From assembly GCA_029204225.1 (NCBI GenBank), contig CM055111.1, positions 44,431,815 through 44,495,814 on the forward strand: a stretch of 64,000 nucleotides of DNA, read 5' to 3'. Positions within the stretch are counted from its first letter, which is position 1. Each line of letters begins with the position of its first letter. This stretch comes from Diphasiastrum complanatum. Taxonomy: Eukaryota > Streptophyta > Lycopodiopsida > Lycopodiales > Lycopodiaceae. This document shows, one piece after another, positions 11,510 through 24,398 of the stretch. The notes under the pieces are model-generated. The model was not told the DNA's origin. It worked only from the letters and a program-made list of their open reading frames with translations, and ran no database searches. The translations under genes were made by a program, and so were the position numbers.

Positions 11510-12510
11510 ATTGAACCTGATATCGGTTCAACGCGACTGAATGATTTTGGTCGAGGACTGAACAACAATGCGCGCGTTGATCCGATATCGTTTTGACGAG
11601 ACTGAAATTTTTTGGACGAGCACACGTTAGAAGAGGCTGATATCGCTTCAACGCGTCTGAATGAATCCGACCGTGCACTGTAGGCGAAGGTGCGCGTCGA
11701 TTTGATATCGTGAGAGAGAAAGAAAACAAAAAAACAAAATTTAAAATAAAAGATCACGGAATCGAAATATGGAGAGTGGTGCCCATATTTATATCCTATT
11801 CTCGTTGATCACAGCCATACATCTGTCAAATAGTAAATTGAGGACCGCGACCTATATTATCCACCAATTAGAGTGCGATATATTTGTACCTCCGCCGGAA
11901 TACATTAAATAGTCTATCACTAGATTCTCCGAATCATCATTAGCCCTGACCCTAAAATTCTCCGATATCATAAAACAAATATTAAATGGAAATCATTGAA
12001 AAACGTGTACGAGAGAAATTATTATAGACTCTCGTCCTATTTAAGCACCGTAAAGACGAAATTTTTTCTTTTGAGATAATTGTTCATTCAGAACATTTTC
12101 ATAAGGCAGAGCATTTTGAAAGAGCCGATATCGATTCCACGCGAGAGGAGAAGTGCCTGACCGGAACAGATCAAATAGGCGCATGTTGATGCGATACTCC
12201 GGTATGGTGAATCAGATATCGGATCAGCGCGCCCGTCGCAAAAAAAAGATTTTTCAACTTGGACTTCGTGCGGTGATTCGCTATTGGAATGCATTATGAA
12301 TCATCAAAGCAGAGATTTTCCAGTTGGACTGCGCGCGTCGAATCGCTATTGCAGGAATTTTTTTTTTTGAAAATTGTCGAAATTATTGGATTGCATTTTA
12401 AATGATCAAAGCTTGCTTCGGAAGATTCTTCATACAATCCAAAGCTAAATAGAATCTATCTAGGCAGCTTTGATCATTCATAGTGCCCTCCAATATCGGT
12501 TCAGCGGGCG
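11510..12510. repeat. Clustered GATATCG-containing repeats upstream of the accessory gene
   Basis: The motif GATATCG with TTCAACGCG or a close variant recurs near 11520, 11583, 11639, 11705, 12127, 12217 and 12485, and the first three are about 55-65 bp apart. The stretch is richer in CG dinucleotides than its surroundings. Copy B has two copies of AATATCGCACTTGTGCGC in the equivalent place. They could be subterminal transposase-binding repeats or promoter elements of the accessory gene. Confidence 0.6.
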
Positions 12511-14280
12511 AGAATATCCTCTCTGGTTTACACATGTAGTATTTGCGCGTTGATTCGCTATTGGATAAAATAATGGTAGTTGTAATTTTTCAAAATTATG
12601 ATGATTGGATATCAAAAAAAGTTAGATATTTATAACATAGCCTTGTCAAAATCAAAAATTAATTGTAGATGTGACCATACATTTCCATGATACAATGCTA
12701 ATATTTGTTAACCGTGCCTACCTTTTGTCCTCACATTAAAAAATTAGAGCCGACATGGGGAAGAGCAATCAATCCAACCACTAACATGTAGGCGTAGACG
12801 GGTGATACCAGCCTACAAGTGTTATATATTCGAATAGGATGGCAGGGAAGGCAGTGGCTGGAGCTGTTTGAGAAGGCCAAACGTTGCTGTAGAATCTGAT
12901 GATTTGAAACAGGATGTTATGCGAATTTCGAAATCAGTAAAGCTTATGAATATGACAACGGAAGACATGTCCAGTGACCAAAGGAAACTTCAAAATTAAT
13001 TGATCAAAGAGAACGTGTCATTTGAACATCTAATTTCATCACTGAATGTTTTTGACATGAAGAAAGAAGTGATGGATATATCACTTCACATGCTATTGGA
13101 GAGTAATAAATGAGCAAGAGAGGAGAATCTTGCTTTCTGAAGGGTTTTTTGATCAGGAGCCTGTGCATGTCAAGAAGCTCTGCACAAGTTTCGAGATAGA
13201 AAAAACAATTATATCCTTTCATAAGTAGACGAGAAATCCACATCTTTACTGGATTGAAGAGAGTGTTTTGATACTGAGGATGCTCACTGCTCAATAGAAG
13301 GTAGCACAATAACTGTAGTGAAGGCCTCTCTTCAATGGGCTGCTGCAATAAAAGAATCATGGGAATAGGAGCAAAGATCCTCCATTGCTAAACGATGCAT
13401 GCGACAGAGAGAAGTCTTAGTTTGATAGTAGAGTTTTGGCCTGACATATCGCACTTCATAAGAGCGATCCAGAGATCTATTTTCATTGCTAAAATACACA
13501 CTAAATTGACTCAATCTGCCCTTCTAACTCAAACAACACGTATAGCAAAGTTATTTCAAGAATTACTCTCCCCCCTCTCTTCCTCTTGCAAAAGCTTCAT
13601 GCAGGTACATTACCGTACCCGCAGATCAAAGTGCCAAGGTTGATGATTACTCCGAGACCTCCTGGATCCCAACTCGCGGGTGCCAACCGGGCAGATTTCA
13701 GGCTTAAATTTTTTTTTTTTGTAATATTTCTGTCCGCTGGACAGTTCCCGAACCAGGCGCACCAGCCAATTAAATTTTATGTTTGAGTAAAGGCCTCCCT
13801 CTCGTACCGATTCCAACAAGTACAGTTGGATTCCCGAAAGATCTGCACATACAGAGTGTGCAACCAACAGAAATTACAAGCCAGCGGGCCTCCAAGTCTC
13901 ACCAAGTTTATTTTAGTAGCATAATAGTTTAAGGGAGACTTTAGAAAAGAAACATACCGTTTTTTAAACTTGCAAAAAGTTTAAAAGGATGCTTTAACTT
14001 ACAAACTAATAAGTTTGTAAGAACTTAGCAAATCAAAGTTTAAAGTTGATAGAAAAACTTTAAACTAAGCTTCAACTTTTTTATACAAACCAAAAAACAC
14101 AAGGTTTGAATAGAAAAAGAGAAGATTATTGTGAACACCCTGTTTAAAAAAAAACAACAAGCTTACATTCACAAACCAACTTTTTCCCAAGTTAGACTTG
14201 AACAAAGGTTTAAAAAAAAAAACAAACATCTACAATCCACTAAAGGGAATACCAAATCGCAAAGGCACATAAGGGAACAT
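12511..14280. other. Unassigned stretch with one possible coding remnant
   Basis: On the minus strand two adjoining open segments (13332-13514 and 13004-13360) read YFSNENRSLDRSYEVRYV and then RLLMKGYNCFFYLETCAELL. They could be exons of one decayed gene, but I do not recognise a family. Around 13940-14270 the sequence is AT-rich, with repeated AAGTTTAAA and CAAACTT words. Nothing else can be supported. Confidence 0.4.
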
Positions 14281-14292
14281 GTGCACTTTAAG

Positions 14293-14790
14293 GAGAATCG
14301 ACTTCTCTGATACCAACTATTACAACTCCCTAGAATCTTCGACTGCCTTGAAGGTTCCGCACACCCCCCATACCAGTGATGATGCACCGTATTCGCCTAT
14401 CCATAGGGTCACAACCGACCCACCCCCATGCACTAGAGCTATCGACATAATCATGCTTGATCAAGCCTCCTACAATAATTGGTGTCCCATACTACCGGTC
14501 ATCGCACTCGGCTCTCCCTAGCACACATCTCCTAGCCTGGAAATACATCCTAGCTCATGCACGTGCTCTCCATCCACCAACTCCCGACTGAGTGAATGGA
14601 AAGAGGGAAAACCCACCACTATATAGACATAGCACAGTGGGTCCCATCAAGCACGGTCCTGCCGGCGACACGTGACCACCTAGGATGGTGACGCGTGGCA
14701 CCCAAACATGTCAAAAACTCCAGTCCTGCGTCATGCTCCTTGCGAAGCCGTCACTGAACGGCGTACCATTATGGTACATAACACGTAGCT
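14293..14790 (-). repeat. Possible LTR beside a primer-site-like sequence
   Basis: On the minus strand TTGGTATCAGAGAAGTCG (about 14293-14310) resembles an initiator-Met primer site. The sequence to its right is GC-richer than its neighbours and contains a TATA-like CTATATAGTGG. It could be the 5' LTR of a decayed minus-strand element, but the LTR edge lacks the usual CA end and no partner LTR was found. Confidence 0.35.
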
Positions 14791-15000
14791 TTTCTCAAAT
14801 ATAAATAAAATAATTTTTTTTAAATATATATATGTTTCATCAAGCAGCATGTGAAAATGCTATTGGATGTTGAGGCCTGCCCTTCTAGCTCATCACTACC
14901 TGAAGAGGTCCAAAAATATTGAAAATGAATATGACAAAAGGTTGAAATGAGAAAATCATGGTTTACAGGGTTAACTAGAGTTAACTCGTAGCGCCAAACA

Positions 15001-15153
15001 GTTCAGTGTCTCAAATTTTTGCCTACACATATTTTCATATTCGTAGCTTTTTGCCTACACACATTTTTCAGATTCATAGTTCAGTTTTTTAAATTTTTGC
15101 CTCTACATATTTTCGGATTCCTAGTTCAGTGTTTCAAATTTTTGCCTACACAT
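15001..15153. repeat. Short degenerate tandem repeat
   Basis: Three or more partial copies of GTTCAGTGTCTCAAATTTTT followed by GCCTACACATATTTTC. The copies are irregularly spaced and degenerate. Confidence 0.7.
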
Positions 15154-15156
15154 AAC

Positions 15157-15552
15157 GAATGGTGCCAGCCGTGCTCCTCAATCGACTATGTGCTTCTCTT
15201 CAATAAGAAAGATGACAATGAATTATGAGTGCCAAGAAAATATTCAAAAAACTTTTGGGATCTGATGCATCCATCATCAAAAGGAACATTTTGAAAAACC
15301 AAAAAGACAAATATCATTTTGATCTTATTGGAAGGCCAGAATTCTGGATTTCAGAACATCATCAGGAGGAAAATCTATTCTTTATATAGATTTCAAATCT
15401 CTATTCTTTATGAATAGTTTCTTTCAAAAACATAATCTTTATACTAAATGTAGCATACTTTGTGCTAATTTGTGCAGGTACGTAAAAGACATGAACTCGA
15501 GATCAAATGTAAACATATTGATGAAACTATCCAACTAATGGAAGAACACTAA
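15157..15552 (+). pseudogene. BAH-like transposon-associated gene fragment, copy A
   Basis: The plus strand reads CSSIDYVLLFNKKDD, then KYSKNFWDLMHPSSKG, then YWKARILDFRTSSGGKSI, in more than one frame. These match, in order, IIDSVILYNEKDE, KYTKNSWVLLHPSSKD and YWKAKILEFKTTPGGQSI of the minus-strand gene at 41290-42724. The pattern (a tryptophan-rich strand, then YWKA-I-L-E/D-F) resembles a BAH domain, a chromatin-reading fold, but that is a weak call. The fragment is shifted and contains stops. It lies about 4 kb beyond copy A's accessory gene and runs in the opposite direction to its counterpart in copy B, so a rearrangement or an independent insertion must separate them. Confidence 0.6.
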
Positions 15553-15864
15553 GATTTATTAGCAAAAAATACATGTTTATCATCGTTATCTAATTAAAAC
15601 AAGATTTTTGTTTCTTGTCAATTTCAAAATTTCAATACACTATTTTACTATGAACACAACCTGATTGTGACAATCCATATTCATATCAATAAAAATCCCA
15701 TAAATGGGTTGTGTACATGTAAGATTGTATCTATTTGATGATACTATATACACGTTTACGTACACTTGAAATCCTATAAAATTGGAATTTCTATTCAGTA
15801 AGTTATTTTGTATTTTTTTCTATACAAGTATCAAGAGCTTGATAGACTACAATCTCATGTCCTA

Positions 15865-16650
15865 TTATTTCACCTTCTTCTTATTAGAAAGGACTTCTAT
15901 GTCTTTTTGATCGCATATTACAACATTTGCATCCTGAGCAACTTGAAAGACTGTTAAAGCAGGAGCAACTTTCTTTTCTGCACCTTCGGTGCCCTCAATT
16001 TCTAGAACAAAAATTTTACCATTCGATGCAAATTTTTTTATCAACTCTTGCCGCAATCTATACACTTCGTCGGGATTGTACGGGATGAAATAAACAGCCG
16101 CATCATAATTGACCACTGGACTACACTCGATGAAATAAACAGCCGCATCAAAATTGGCCTCATTTGCCTTCATTACAGTCATGAAGAAAAAGACTAACAA
16201 CAAAAACGTCTCATATAAAATTGAGACTAATATTGTGCAGCTGCAAAAAGTTCTAGCCGACTTCAATAATAGCATCTGATATCTCGGTAGTTTTATTCTT
16301 TAGATCTTCACAAAATTTAGGACCTAACCTAAAGCTTCTATTTTTATCTAAAATAAAAAAGTCAAAATAATTGCCGAGCATATTAATTATATTGGCTAAA
16401 TAAGATTCATATTCATTATAATGATCAGAATCAAAATAGATTTGTCGAGGATCGAATGGGATTCTTACAAAAAGATTACGTACATGGTTTTGAATGGATG
16501 TGGAAATAATATTTACAGATTTTTTTGTTATCTTATCAAGCTCCTCTTGGGTTATCTTGACCTTCGAGGAAGAAACCTTGTGAGCAGGTGGACGAGTAAC
16601 AGGAGGAGGGGAAGCAGATCCCGAGTCTGATTCAGAGTCCTAAGACGTTG
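15865..16650 (-). pseudogene. Repeated coding fragment of unknown family
   Basis: The minus strand carries two linked blocks. The upstream one (about 16640-16280) reads SPPPVTRPPAHKVSSS, then EELDKITKKSVNIISTSI, then YLANIINMLGNYFDFFIL. The downstream open segment (15865-16275, 136 codons) contains a near-duplicated motif, NFDAAVYFIEC and NYDAAVYFIPYNPDEVYRLR. The first block recurs on the plus strand at 21240-21620, just ahead of gypsy protease and reverse transcriptase. The second recurs at about 34060-34210 and 34790-34930. It is therefore most likely part of a Ty3/gypsy-associated repeat. I do not recognise the domain. Confidence 0.5.
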
Positions 16651-19600
16651 AACTAGTGGTCTGGACAATGCGGGGCCACTTTGTAGGGATGACTTTTGGA
16701 GGATGGGAAGCAACTGGCCTAAGAGATCCAAATTTTCTAGGGACAAACTACTTCCTCTTCCTACTTGAGGTGGTGGGGAGGTTTCATCTATCTAGAGGAA
16801 GGTCTCTAGACGTGCGGGCGTTATCCATGGGGATTTGAATGACGCTCCCAAAGTCTTTTTAGAATTACGAAATCCTTGGGCATGATGGTAACACACTTAC
16901 CGTGAATGACCAGAAGAATGTAACTGGGACAGATAGTCCTCTACAACACCTTACAAGGCTTGCATAGTTGTAACAATGAATCTAACATGAAGCTCAAGCG
17001 ACATGGTGACATTTCTCATAGATCAGCCAAAGGGAGCTTTTGGAATCAACAATTTTTTTGATCTGAAGTTTTTTTATCTCACTCAGCCAGAGATGCTTTC
17101 TACCACGTCGTCGGCCAATTCCAAGAGGGACATGAGCAAATAATGGTTGTACATATGTTCTGGTACGAGCAGTGGACTTTACTCTAAAAGATTTAGCTTA
17201 GATTTATGCTAGTTGATGCCACTCCCCGAGGTGTCGATGTAGTGTCTCACCACTCAAAAGGGCTTCTAGTGGAGATGTTGAGAGCTGAGTATGAGAGCAC
17301 GAGAATTACTAGTGCTAGGCTAAGTCATATATTGTGAGCCCCATGATAATTCCCAAAAGATGGAATACCATGTGGGAGCTAGTAATTTGGTCTCTCTCAA
17401 ACTTGAGATGTATTTTTAAGGAAGAGGCCTTCTAATAATGTGAAAGTTAAGAGGTGGAATCCAAAATATAATTGAAAAGTTCTCAAGAGACAACGTATAA
17501 GATATCAAAGATTCAAAAAAGTCAGTAATGAGTATCCAATACTATTACAAACAGGACTTTTTCCTCAGAATCGTAGAATATCCTATCCCGAATGATAGAA
17601 ATATTACCTCTCAATAATCAACTATCAGATAGAGACTAACATTAGGATTCAGGAAACCTAAGTTTCAAGCCATATTGAAAAATCTTATATGGAAGTACAA
17701 TTTCATATAATTATAACAGTCCTTTAGAACAAAGTTCTACACTAGAAGGAATTATATGAATCTCAATCCAATTGTCATGTATTAAGAAAGCTCTAAAGAG
17801 TAGAGGTCTAATAAAATAGATAAATAGTTTTAAGGGTTTCCATATTTTGTAATTAATGAGATACCATTTAGGGATCGATCTATATCTCACAACTCCCAAA
17901 ATACCCTTAACAAAAGCCAATGGACTCTGTTAGTATTACCATTATAGCAATCACTAACCATCGGTCTACAGATTATTTACCCAAAAAATCCCCTTTAGAA
18001 TCACTGATGTCCCATACCACCAGCTTTTCCTCCAAGAATCCTCTACATCCAGATCTGTTTTGCCCAAAAAGTCAAAAATGACTATTTGGCTATCCTATAC
18101 CTAGATATAGGATCAAATTCACAACCAATTCCAGGAGATAGTCCTAACAATTGAAATCCCTCATGCTTCTTTATTGTTACTCAAAGAATACCATTTCATA
18201 TTGTACCCAACATAAACAAAACAAAATGTATCATCCTAGTACAATAGAATGTATCACTAACCCAAAAGAAACATAGATTTCAACAAAATCGAATATCATA
18301 TTGTCCTAGATATCCAATATCTATTCCAGAATCGGTACAAAGAACTTAATTCTTTTAGCAAGTTAGAACTCTCTTGGTCGTTACAAACATTATAGAGAAA
18401 TACTCTATAGCTCAAAAGAATCCAAATTACTAGATTCTTGTATGGAACACCTTCCATCTACTTTACTTTGCAAGATCCAAATCCAATCGCAAACACAAAT
18501 GGTTCCATAAATGGATTATCAGTCTTGTGACTACTACTTTTCCCTTAGAATCCTCGAATTCTCGAAATTCTAATTCACACTAGGGAAAAGGAATCCAAAT
18601 TCCTAGAGGCAGTCTTCTTAAATAATTCCCAATTTTATTCTCACTTGCAATTAGTTATACTTCAGGATTTGAGTGTAAGTTGAATAATTGGATCACTAAG
18701 GCCAGCAATCATCTACATCTCAGACTTCCACTCTTCCCCCCCCTTCCAAAAATGGTTTAGGTTAACAAAACCCCAAATTTGTACTAGGAAAAAGTTTACT
18801 TTGGTATCGCTAACGTTAGCACTAATCACCTTGACAGTTTTGATTTGTTCATTAAGTGCCACACTTAATTCCTGGCAAATCCCCTATAGATCAACATAGA
18901 ACTGTTCTACTAGATTTACATTATTCTTGGTCCTCATTGATCCCCAAAACAAGAAATGCTCCTTAATTGACAGATTCACAAAATCTTCAACTAAAAGTGA
19001 AGGTTACATTGACCTTAAAGAACTGACCAATTACATCAGATTAAGATCATTCACTTTATAAGTCATTTTTTGTTTAATCAGTAACCAATGAATTTGAACA
19101 AATAAAAAACGTCCATGGTTTCTTCAAATTTTACGTAAACTGGTATTTTCAAACTCCATTCAATATGAACCTAAACTGTGAAAATCGACCAAACATCGAA
19201 TTGACAGTTCCACAGTTACCATCACATATTGGAAGAATTCTGAAACATCCAGCATGCATCCAATATGACATGCAATGATTTCAATATAAAAATCAATTTT
19301 TACGTAAATTGCCAAGAAACTGAGAAATTAGCTCTGGGATTCTCAAAATCAGTTCAAAATGGACCAACTATGAAAATCGATTATGAAGATTGATTTATCA
19401 AGTTCACAGGCACTGTCACATATCAAAACTCGACATGCACTGACTTTTTTGAAAAAATGAAAAAATTCTCATAATTAGCCTAGCCACTAGGAAATCTGCT
19501 TTTTGATCTAGAATTGCCAAAAATAGCTTCATGCAAGAAATCTTCTGATCAACCTACTGATTACGCATGCAACATGCATCCATGCATGCATACAGGTCTA

Positions 19601-20856
19601 TCCATACATTTTCATCAACAGACAAGCACTACACTGAGTTACAAGCATGCATGCATCAGAACATTTCAAAATTTTTGCAAATTTTAGTTCCAAAATTGCT
19701 AAACTTTCGACAGCCATAACTTTCTCTACAGAAAACCAAATTGGTCATTGTAAAGCATAGTACGGAGGGAGAGTGACACAAGGCACTTGCCACATCACCC
19801 TGCCACCTAGGCTTCACACATGCGACTCGTAAATGCACAAAAAACAGGTAGGAGGGCGCACTTTTGGAGAGAGAAATCATCAAAAATTCAACTCCAGACC
19901 AATAAGCCTTGGATCAGAGAGGCATAGAAGCTTCTAACAGGTCCAGCAAGCAATCATAAGCTCATATCATGCAAAAAATGCATTTTTGGCCTCCTTCAAC
20001 AAGCAAAACTTCAACATGATGGTGTCTAATGCTCACCTATCCAAATTGGATGCATAATGGCTCAAAACAGATGCAATCGATCATATCTTTAAGCTTGTAA
20101 CAAGAACCAACAGGTTCAGACCCCCAATTGAGAGGTATTCATGCTCAAAAATCATCAAAAATACACTAAGTTTTGGTGTTTTGAGCCCCCTAATGGTGTC
20201 TAATCCCTTCCAAACTTCATGACAGCTCCGGTACAGCTTCATTACATCTTTGAAAATGTTCATAGCAAGTCTTGGCTGAGAATTTTGAGATCTACCCCAA
20301 AATTAGTCCAAAAAACATCAAAAACCTTGGTTTTTGACCAATTTTGACCAAAATTTGTGGGGAAAATCCACAAATTCGTGCAATCAGACCAAATCCCTGT
20401 AAATACATTGCATTCAAGCACCAAAAGTTCTGATTCTAGTCAAACATGGTTTCTATAGCCCATTTATGGTCCAAAACCCCAATTTTTGGTCCAAAATCAC
20501 TATCTAATCAACCTTTTGACTATTCCAACATCATGCAATCATTAGATCCAATCATTAATGACTGTAAAACAGCAAGTACAAATTGGAAAACGTATACACC
20601 AGTACCTATGATCAACTTGAAGCAAAAAACTACAATTCTAGATGAAAAATTCACTAAAACCATAAAAAATCCTTTGATTTCCACCAAAAACTATGGAGAA
20701 ATCTCATAATTATGATCTTTAGGCTGAAAGTACACCAAATTCAGAGAAGTCACCTACTTGGAGATCAATTCCACCACTTGGAAGTAACATGCAAGGAGAA
20801 ATCCACAAAAACTGAGAAAATACAAGAAGTAGCTCCACCTTCTGATTGATGCAAAT
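16651..20856. other. 4.2-kb stretch without recognised genes
   Basis: No open frame with identifiable motifs on either strand; the longest frames are under about 80 codons. The sequence from about 17.9 kb is AT-rich and CA/AA-rich and looks like old non-coding or retroelement-derived DNA. The primer-like site at 20862-20873 on its right suggests it could be the interior of a decayed minus-strand element, which I cannot establish. Confidence 0.4.
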
Positions 20857-20861
20857 CCATA

Positions 20862-20873
20862 GTTTTGATACCA
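20862..20873 (-). promoter_or_regulatory. Primer-site-like sequence
   Basis: The minus strand reads TGGTATCAAAAC, a partial match to the initiator-Met primer site TGGTATCAGAGC. No LTR edge with CA is present beside it. As at 14.3 kb, the preceding bases are ATAG(T). Confidence 0.35.
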
Positions 20874-22794
20874 CTATAAGGATCGCCTTATGAAAATCTA
20901 ACTAGATCCTGTAGCAAAACAACCAAAAGGACACCTGTGGAGCAAAACCACCCATCCAAACCTAGATCCCTCCTGGAGTTTCCTCCTGAACCTAGCCCCC
21001 AAGCCATAGTGAAGAACCCAAGAGAGGGGAGGAGAAACTGGCTCAAGCCTACTGAATTTCCAATAGGAGGATGGACGAGTTTCCAATGGACATATTATCT
21101 TCATGAGAGAGAGAATATTCTTCCTAAAATTCCCATGCAACCTATATTGAGCTATTGACCTCCTATTCTTGCATTAAAGTAGTCATTCACTGCTTTCCTT
21201 CCTCCGAGAGTCATCCCTGCAAAGTGACCTCGTATCGTCCTAACCACCGAATCAGCGTCTTCGGAGTCTGAATTAGACTCAGAACCAGCTTCTCCTCCTC
21301 CTGTTACTCGTCAACCTTCCCAGAAGGCTTCTTCACCAAAGGTGGAGATAACCCAATAGGAGTTTGACAAGATAACAAAAAAATCTGTAAATATTGTCTC
21401 GACATCCATTTTATACCATGTACATAAATTTTTGTAAGAATCCCATACGATTCTCGACATACATATTTTGATTCTGACCATTATAATAAATATGAATCTT
21501 ATTTAGCCAATAAAATTGATATGCTTGGCAACTATTTTGATCTTTTCCTTTCAAATTCAAATAGAAGCTTTTGATTAGGTCCCAAATTTTGTACGGAGCT
21601 TAAAGATAAAACTTTAGAGATTACATATACAATTGTAGAAGTCGGCGCATGTGCTCCTGTGTCCAATTATGATTTGGGCCCTCATATGATTATTAATTAC
21701 TTTATAGGCCAAGCCCTAACGAGGCATAACCAATAACCATATACACCTGGAGTGACCAACTATCCACGCCAAGAATTATTTCGATTCTCTTATATAGGAC
21801 ATGGACAGAAGAACAAGATAGTTTTTGGCAACAGAGACAGAAAAATCTCTGTCGATGCCACGTGAAAGATAAAACCTGCACGAATTGAAGGCGATTGGTC
21901 TTCAAGTACCTATGATGACCCAAAAAGTCTCGACTCAACCATAAAGGGTCATTATGTACAGTGCACTGATATCATTAATTAGGGTCATGCTTTAGCGACC
22001 ATTGATTGTGTCAACGCCACTCTTTGTGAACAAGACGTTCAGGAAGAGGACCCAGTCGATATAGCAATAAACTCCACAGATATCAACACTCCCATCCTCC
22101 CCTTATATATGATAAATGCACTCCCTATTGAGTGGATACCTGAAAACGCTTTTGATATTGAAGTATCTACTAGTGAAGATGGCGTTCTTATTTTGGGAGA
22201 AGATGAGTTATCTGACGACCAGCTTATCTACTTGCTGAATCCAGAGAGATTAGGAAGACGTCATATACTGAAAGAGATTAAAGTTCCTTCACCATTTGCT
22301 CGTGTACAACATTCACAACCAATAAACTCTCGTGTATACAGACCGAAGTTAAAAGTCTGACAATGGGAGATACACAATGATGAAGTCTTAAGCACCATTA
22401 ACGAAGACTTAGTTCGAGAAAAAACACAAAAAAATCCATGCATGCCTACTACTACAAGTATGAAAACATCTCGCATGCTAAAAAAAAAAACAAAGGTCGA
22501 TGTAAGGTTGACTGATAAGCAATTCCAAATTTATGAAAAGCTGAAATAGCCAATCAAACCTTTGGTAAAAAACCAAAAAATTTCCAGTCAAGCTTCATCA
22601 TCTAAAAGCAAACCATTAGAGGACATTCCTAAGATCCCATCTGAAATACTTGATGATCCATTATATGATGTTTTAGAGTATTTTAAGGATTACACGACTA
22701 ATGATGTAATCATCAGTTTTTCGTAAAGCCAAAATGGAAATTTCAACCACCATCAACTTCTTTTGAGGGACCTACAAAGAAAAAACCTCTAAAT

Positions 22795-23732
22795 TTGAAG
22801 AATAGTCAGGAAGACATAGATCGTTTTGTGCATGTAGGAGCCCACCTAAATTCAACCCAATTATGGGATTTCAAAAAGTTATTGCACAAATACAGAGATG
22901 TGTTTGCATGGAATTGTAAAGAAATCAAGGGGGTCCCTCTCGACAAAGTCGTGCATACAATCCCATTACAAGATAGTGCAACACCTGTGAGAGCAAAACC
23001 CTATCGCACCAGTCCTGCCTATCGAGAGAAGATAGGAGAAGACATTCAAAAGCTTCTTGATGCTAGTTTCATTTATGAAATCGAATGCACAAGTTGGGTA
23101 TCGCCATTTGTAGTGGTACCAAAGAAAAATGGTAAACTCTATTTCTGCGTGGATTTAAAGAAACTCAACGACTAAACAGAGAAAGATCACTTTCCATTAT
23201 CTTTGACCACACAAACCCTCGAAGATATGGTAAGAGTAGAAGATTTTAGCTTTCGAGATGGTTTTAGTGGCTATTTCTTAGTCCAAATTGATCCTGAAGA
23301 TTGTTACAAAACAACGCTTGTTATAGAGTTTGGCACGTTCGCATTATTGGTATGTCATTCGATCTGTGCAATGTCGCATCGACATTCCAAAGGGTAATGC
23401 AACGAGCTTTCAAGGATCTGTTGCACAAGCATCTAGAGATTTATCTCGACGATCTTGGTGTACATTCATCTGAGGATAAGCATCGAGATGCTCTTGAACA
23501 AGTGTTCATTCGCTGTCGAAGGTTCAAAATTTCGTTGAATCCCAAAAAGTGCCAGATCTGGGTTACCCATGGTGTAGTACTGGGCCATATCATTTCTCAA
23601 AATGGCATAGCCACTGATCCTGAAAAGATCAGAGTGATTCTTGAAATGATGCTACCAGGTACAATGAGAAAAATTTATGTTACTATCGAATTTTATAATA
23701 CACTACACCGACAAAGCGAGGTTAGTATATAA
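22795..23732 (+). pseudogene. Gypsy reverse transcriptase region
   Basis: Recognisable RT blocks: HKYRDVFAW, KPYRTSPAYREKIGEDI, SWVSPFVVVPKKNGKL, CVDLKKLND, a degraded FRDGFSGYFLVQIDPED block, the FQRVMQRAFKDL block, the catalytic IYLDDLGVHS, and NPKKCQIWVTHGVVLGHIIS. These match plant Ty3/gypsy reverse transcriptase in order and spacing. The copy is a fossil. Confidence 0.93.
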
Positions 23733-24398
23733 AATCGTTACAGCTGATCCAAGGTGGACTAAAGAACGGATTAAAACCCCGAAGACCTCAAACAAGCTTT
23801 AGTCACCACACCAATTCCTTGCGTGCCTGATTACACTAAAGAGTTCCATGTGCATATGGACGCTAGTAAGTATTCCATTGGTGATGTTTTAACGTAACCA
23901 GGAGAATTCGAAAAAGGATTACCCAATCCGTTTCCTAAGTTGTCAACTGGTTCTAGGTGAGGTTAACTATTCCACTAAAGACAAAGAAGTATTAGCAATG
24001 GTCTATGCTATTCAACAATTTCGTCATCATTTGCTAGGCTAGCTTTTTGTTTTCTATACAGACCATCATGCTCTTCTATATTTACTGAATAAACCTTGCA
24101 AAACAGGGTGAATTGCATGATGGTTGTTGATACTTCTAGAATTCAACTTTTGAGTTGTTATTTGATAAGGACCACAACATTTTTTGGTTGATCATCTTTC
24201 ACAATTACCCAATGCTGAAGCATCTGATGAGCCAATAAATGATGAGTGGTATACCAAATGCGTGTCTATTTTGTATAGTCATGACACCTTTATGGGCCAA
24301 TGATATCACCAGATATCTAGCCACTGGAAAAATGGGCCCTCAGTTGACAAAACCACAAAACTTAAAACTCATTATGAAATCTGTGCCTTATCATCTTA

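Larger units (their letters stand above)
8290..12510. mobile_element. RAG1-like two-gene DNA transposon, copy A
   Basis: Approximate limits. The left limit is where the copia fragment ends and transposase-like sequence begins. The right limit is the end of a zone of repeated GATATCG motifs. It holds a plus-strand transposase pseudogene and, tail to tail, a minus-strand accessory gene, in the same order and spacing as copy B at 36181-43161. No terminal inverted repeat like that of copy B was found by eye, so the ends remain uncertain. The BAH-like fragment at 15.16-15.55 kb may be a separated part of the same element. Confidence 0.7.
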
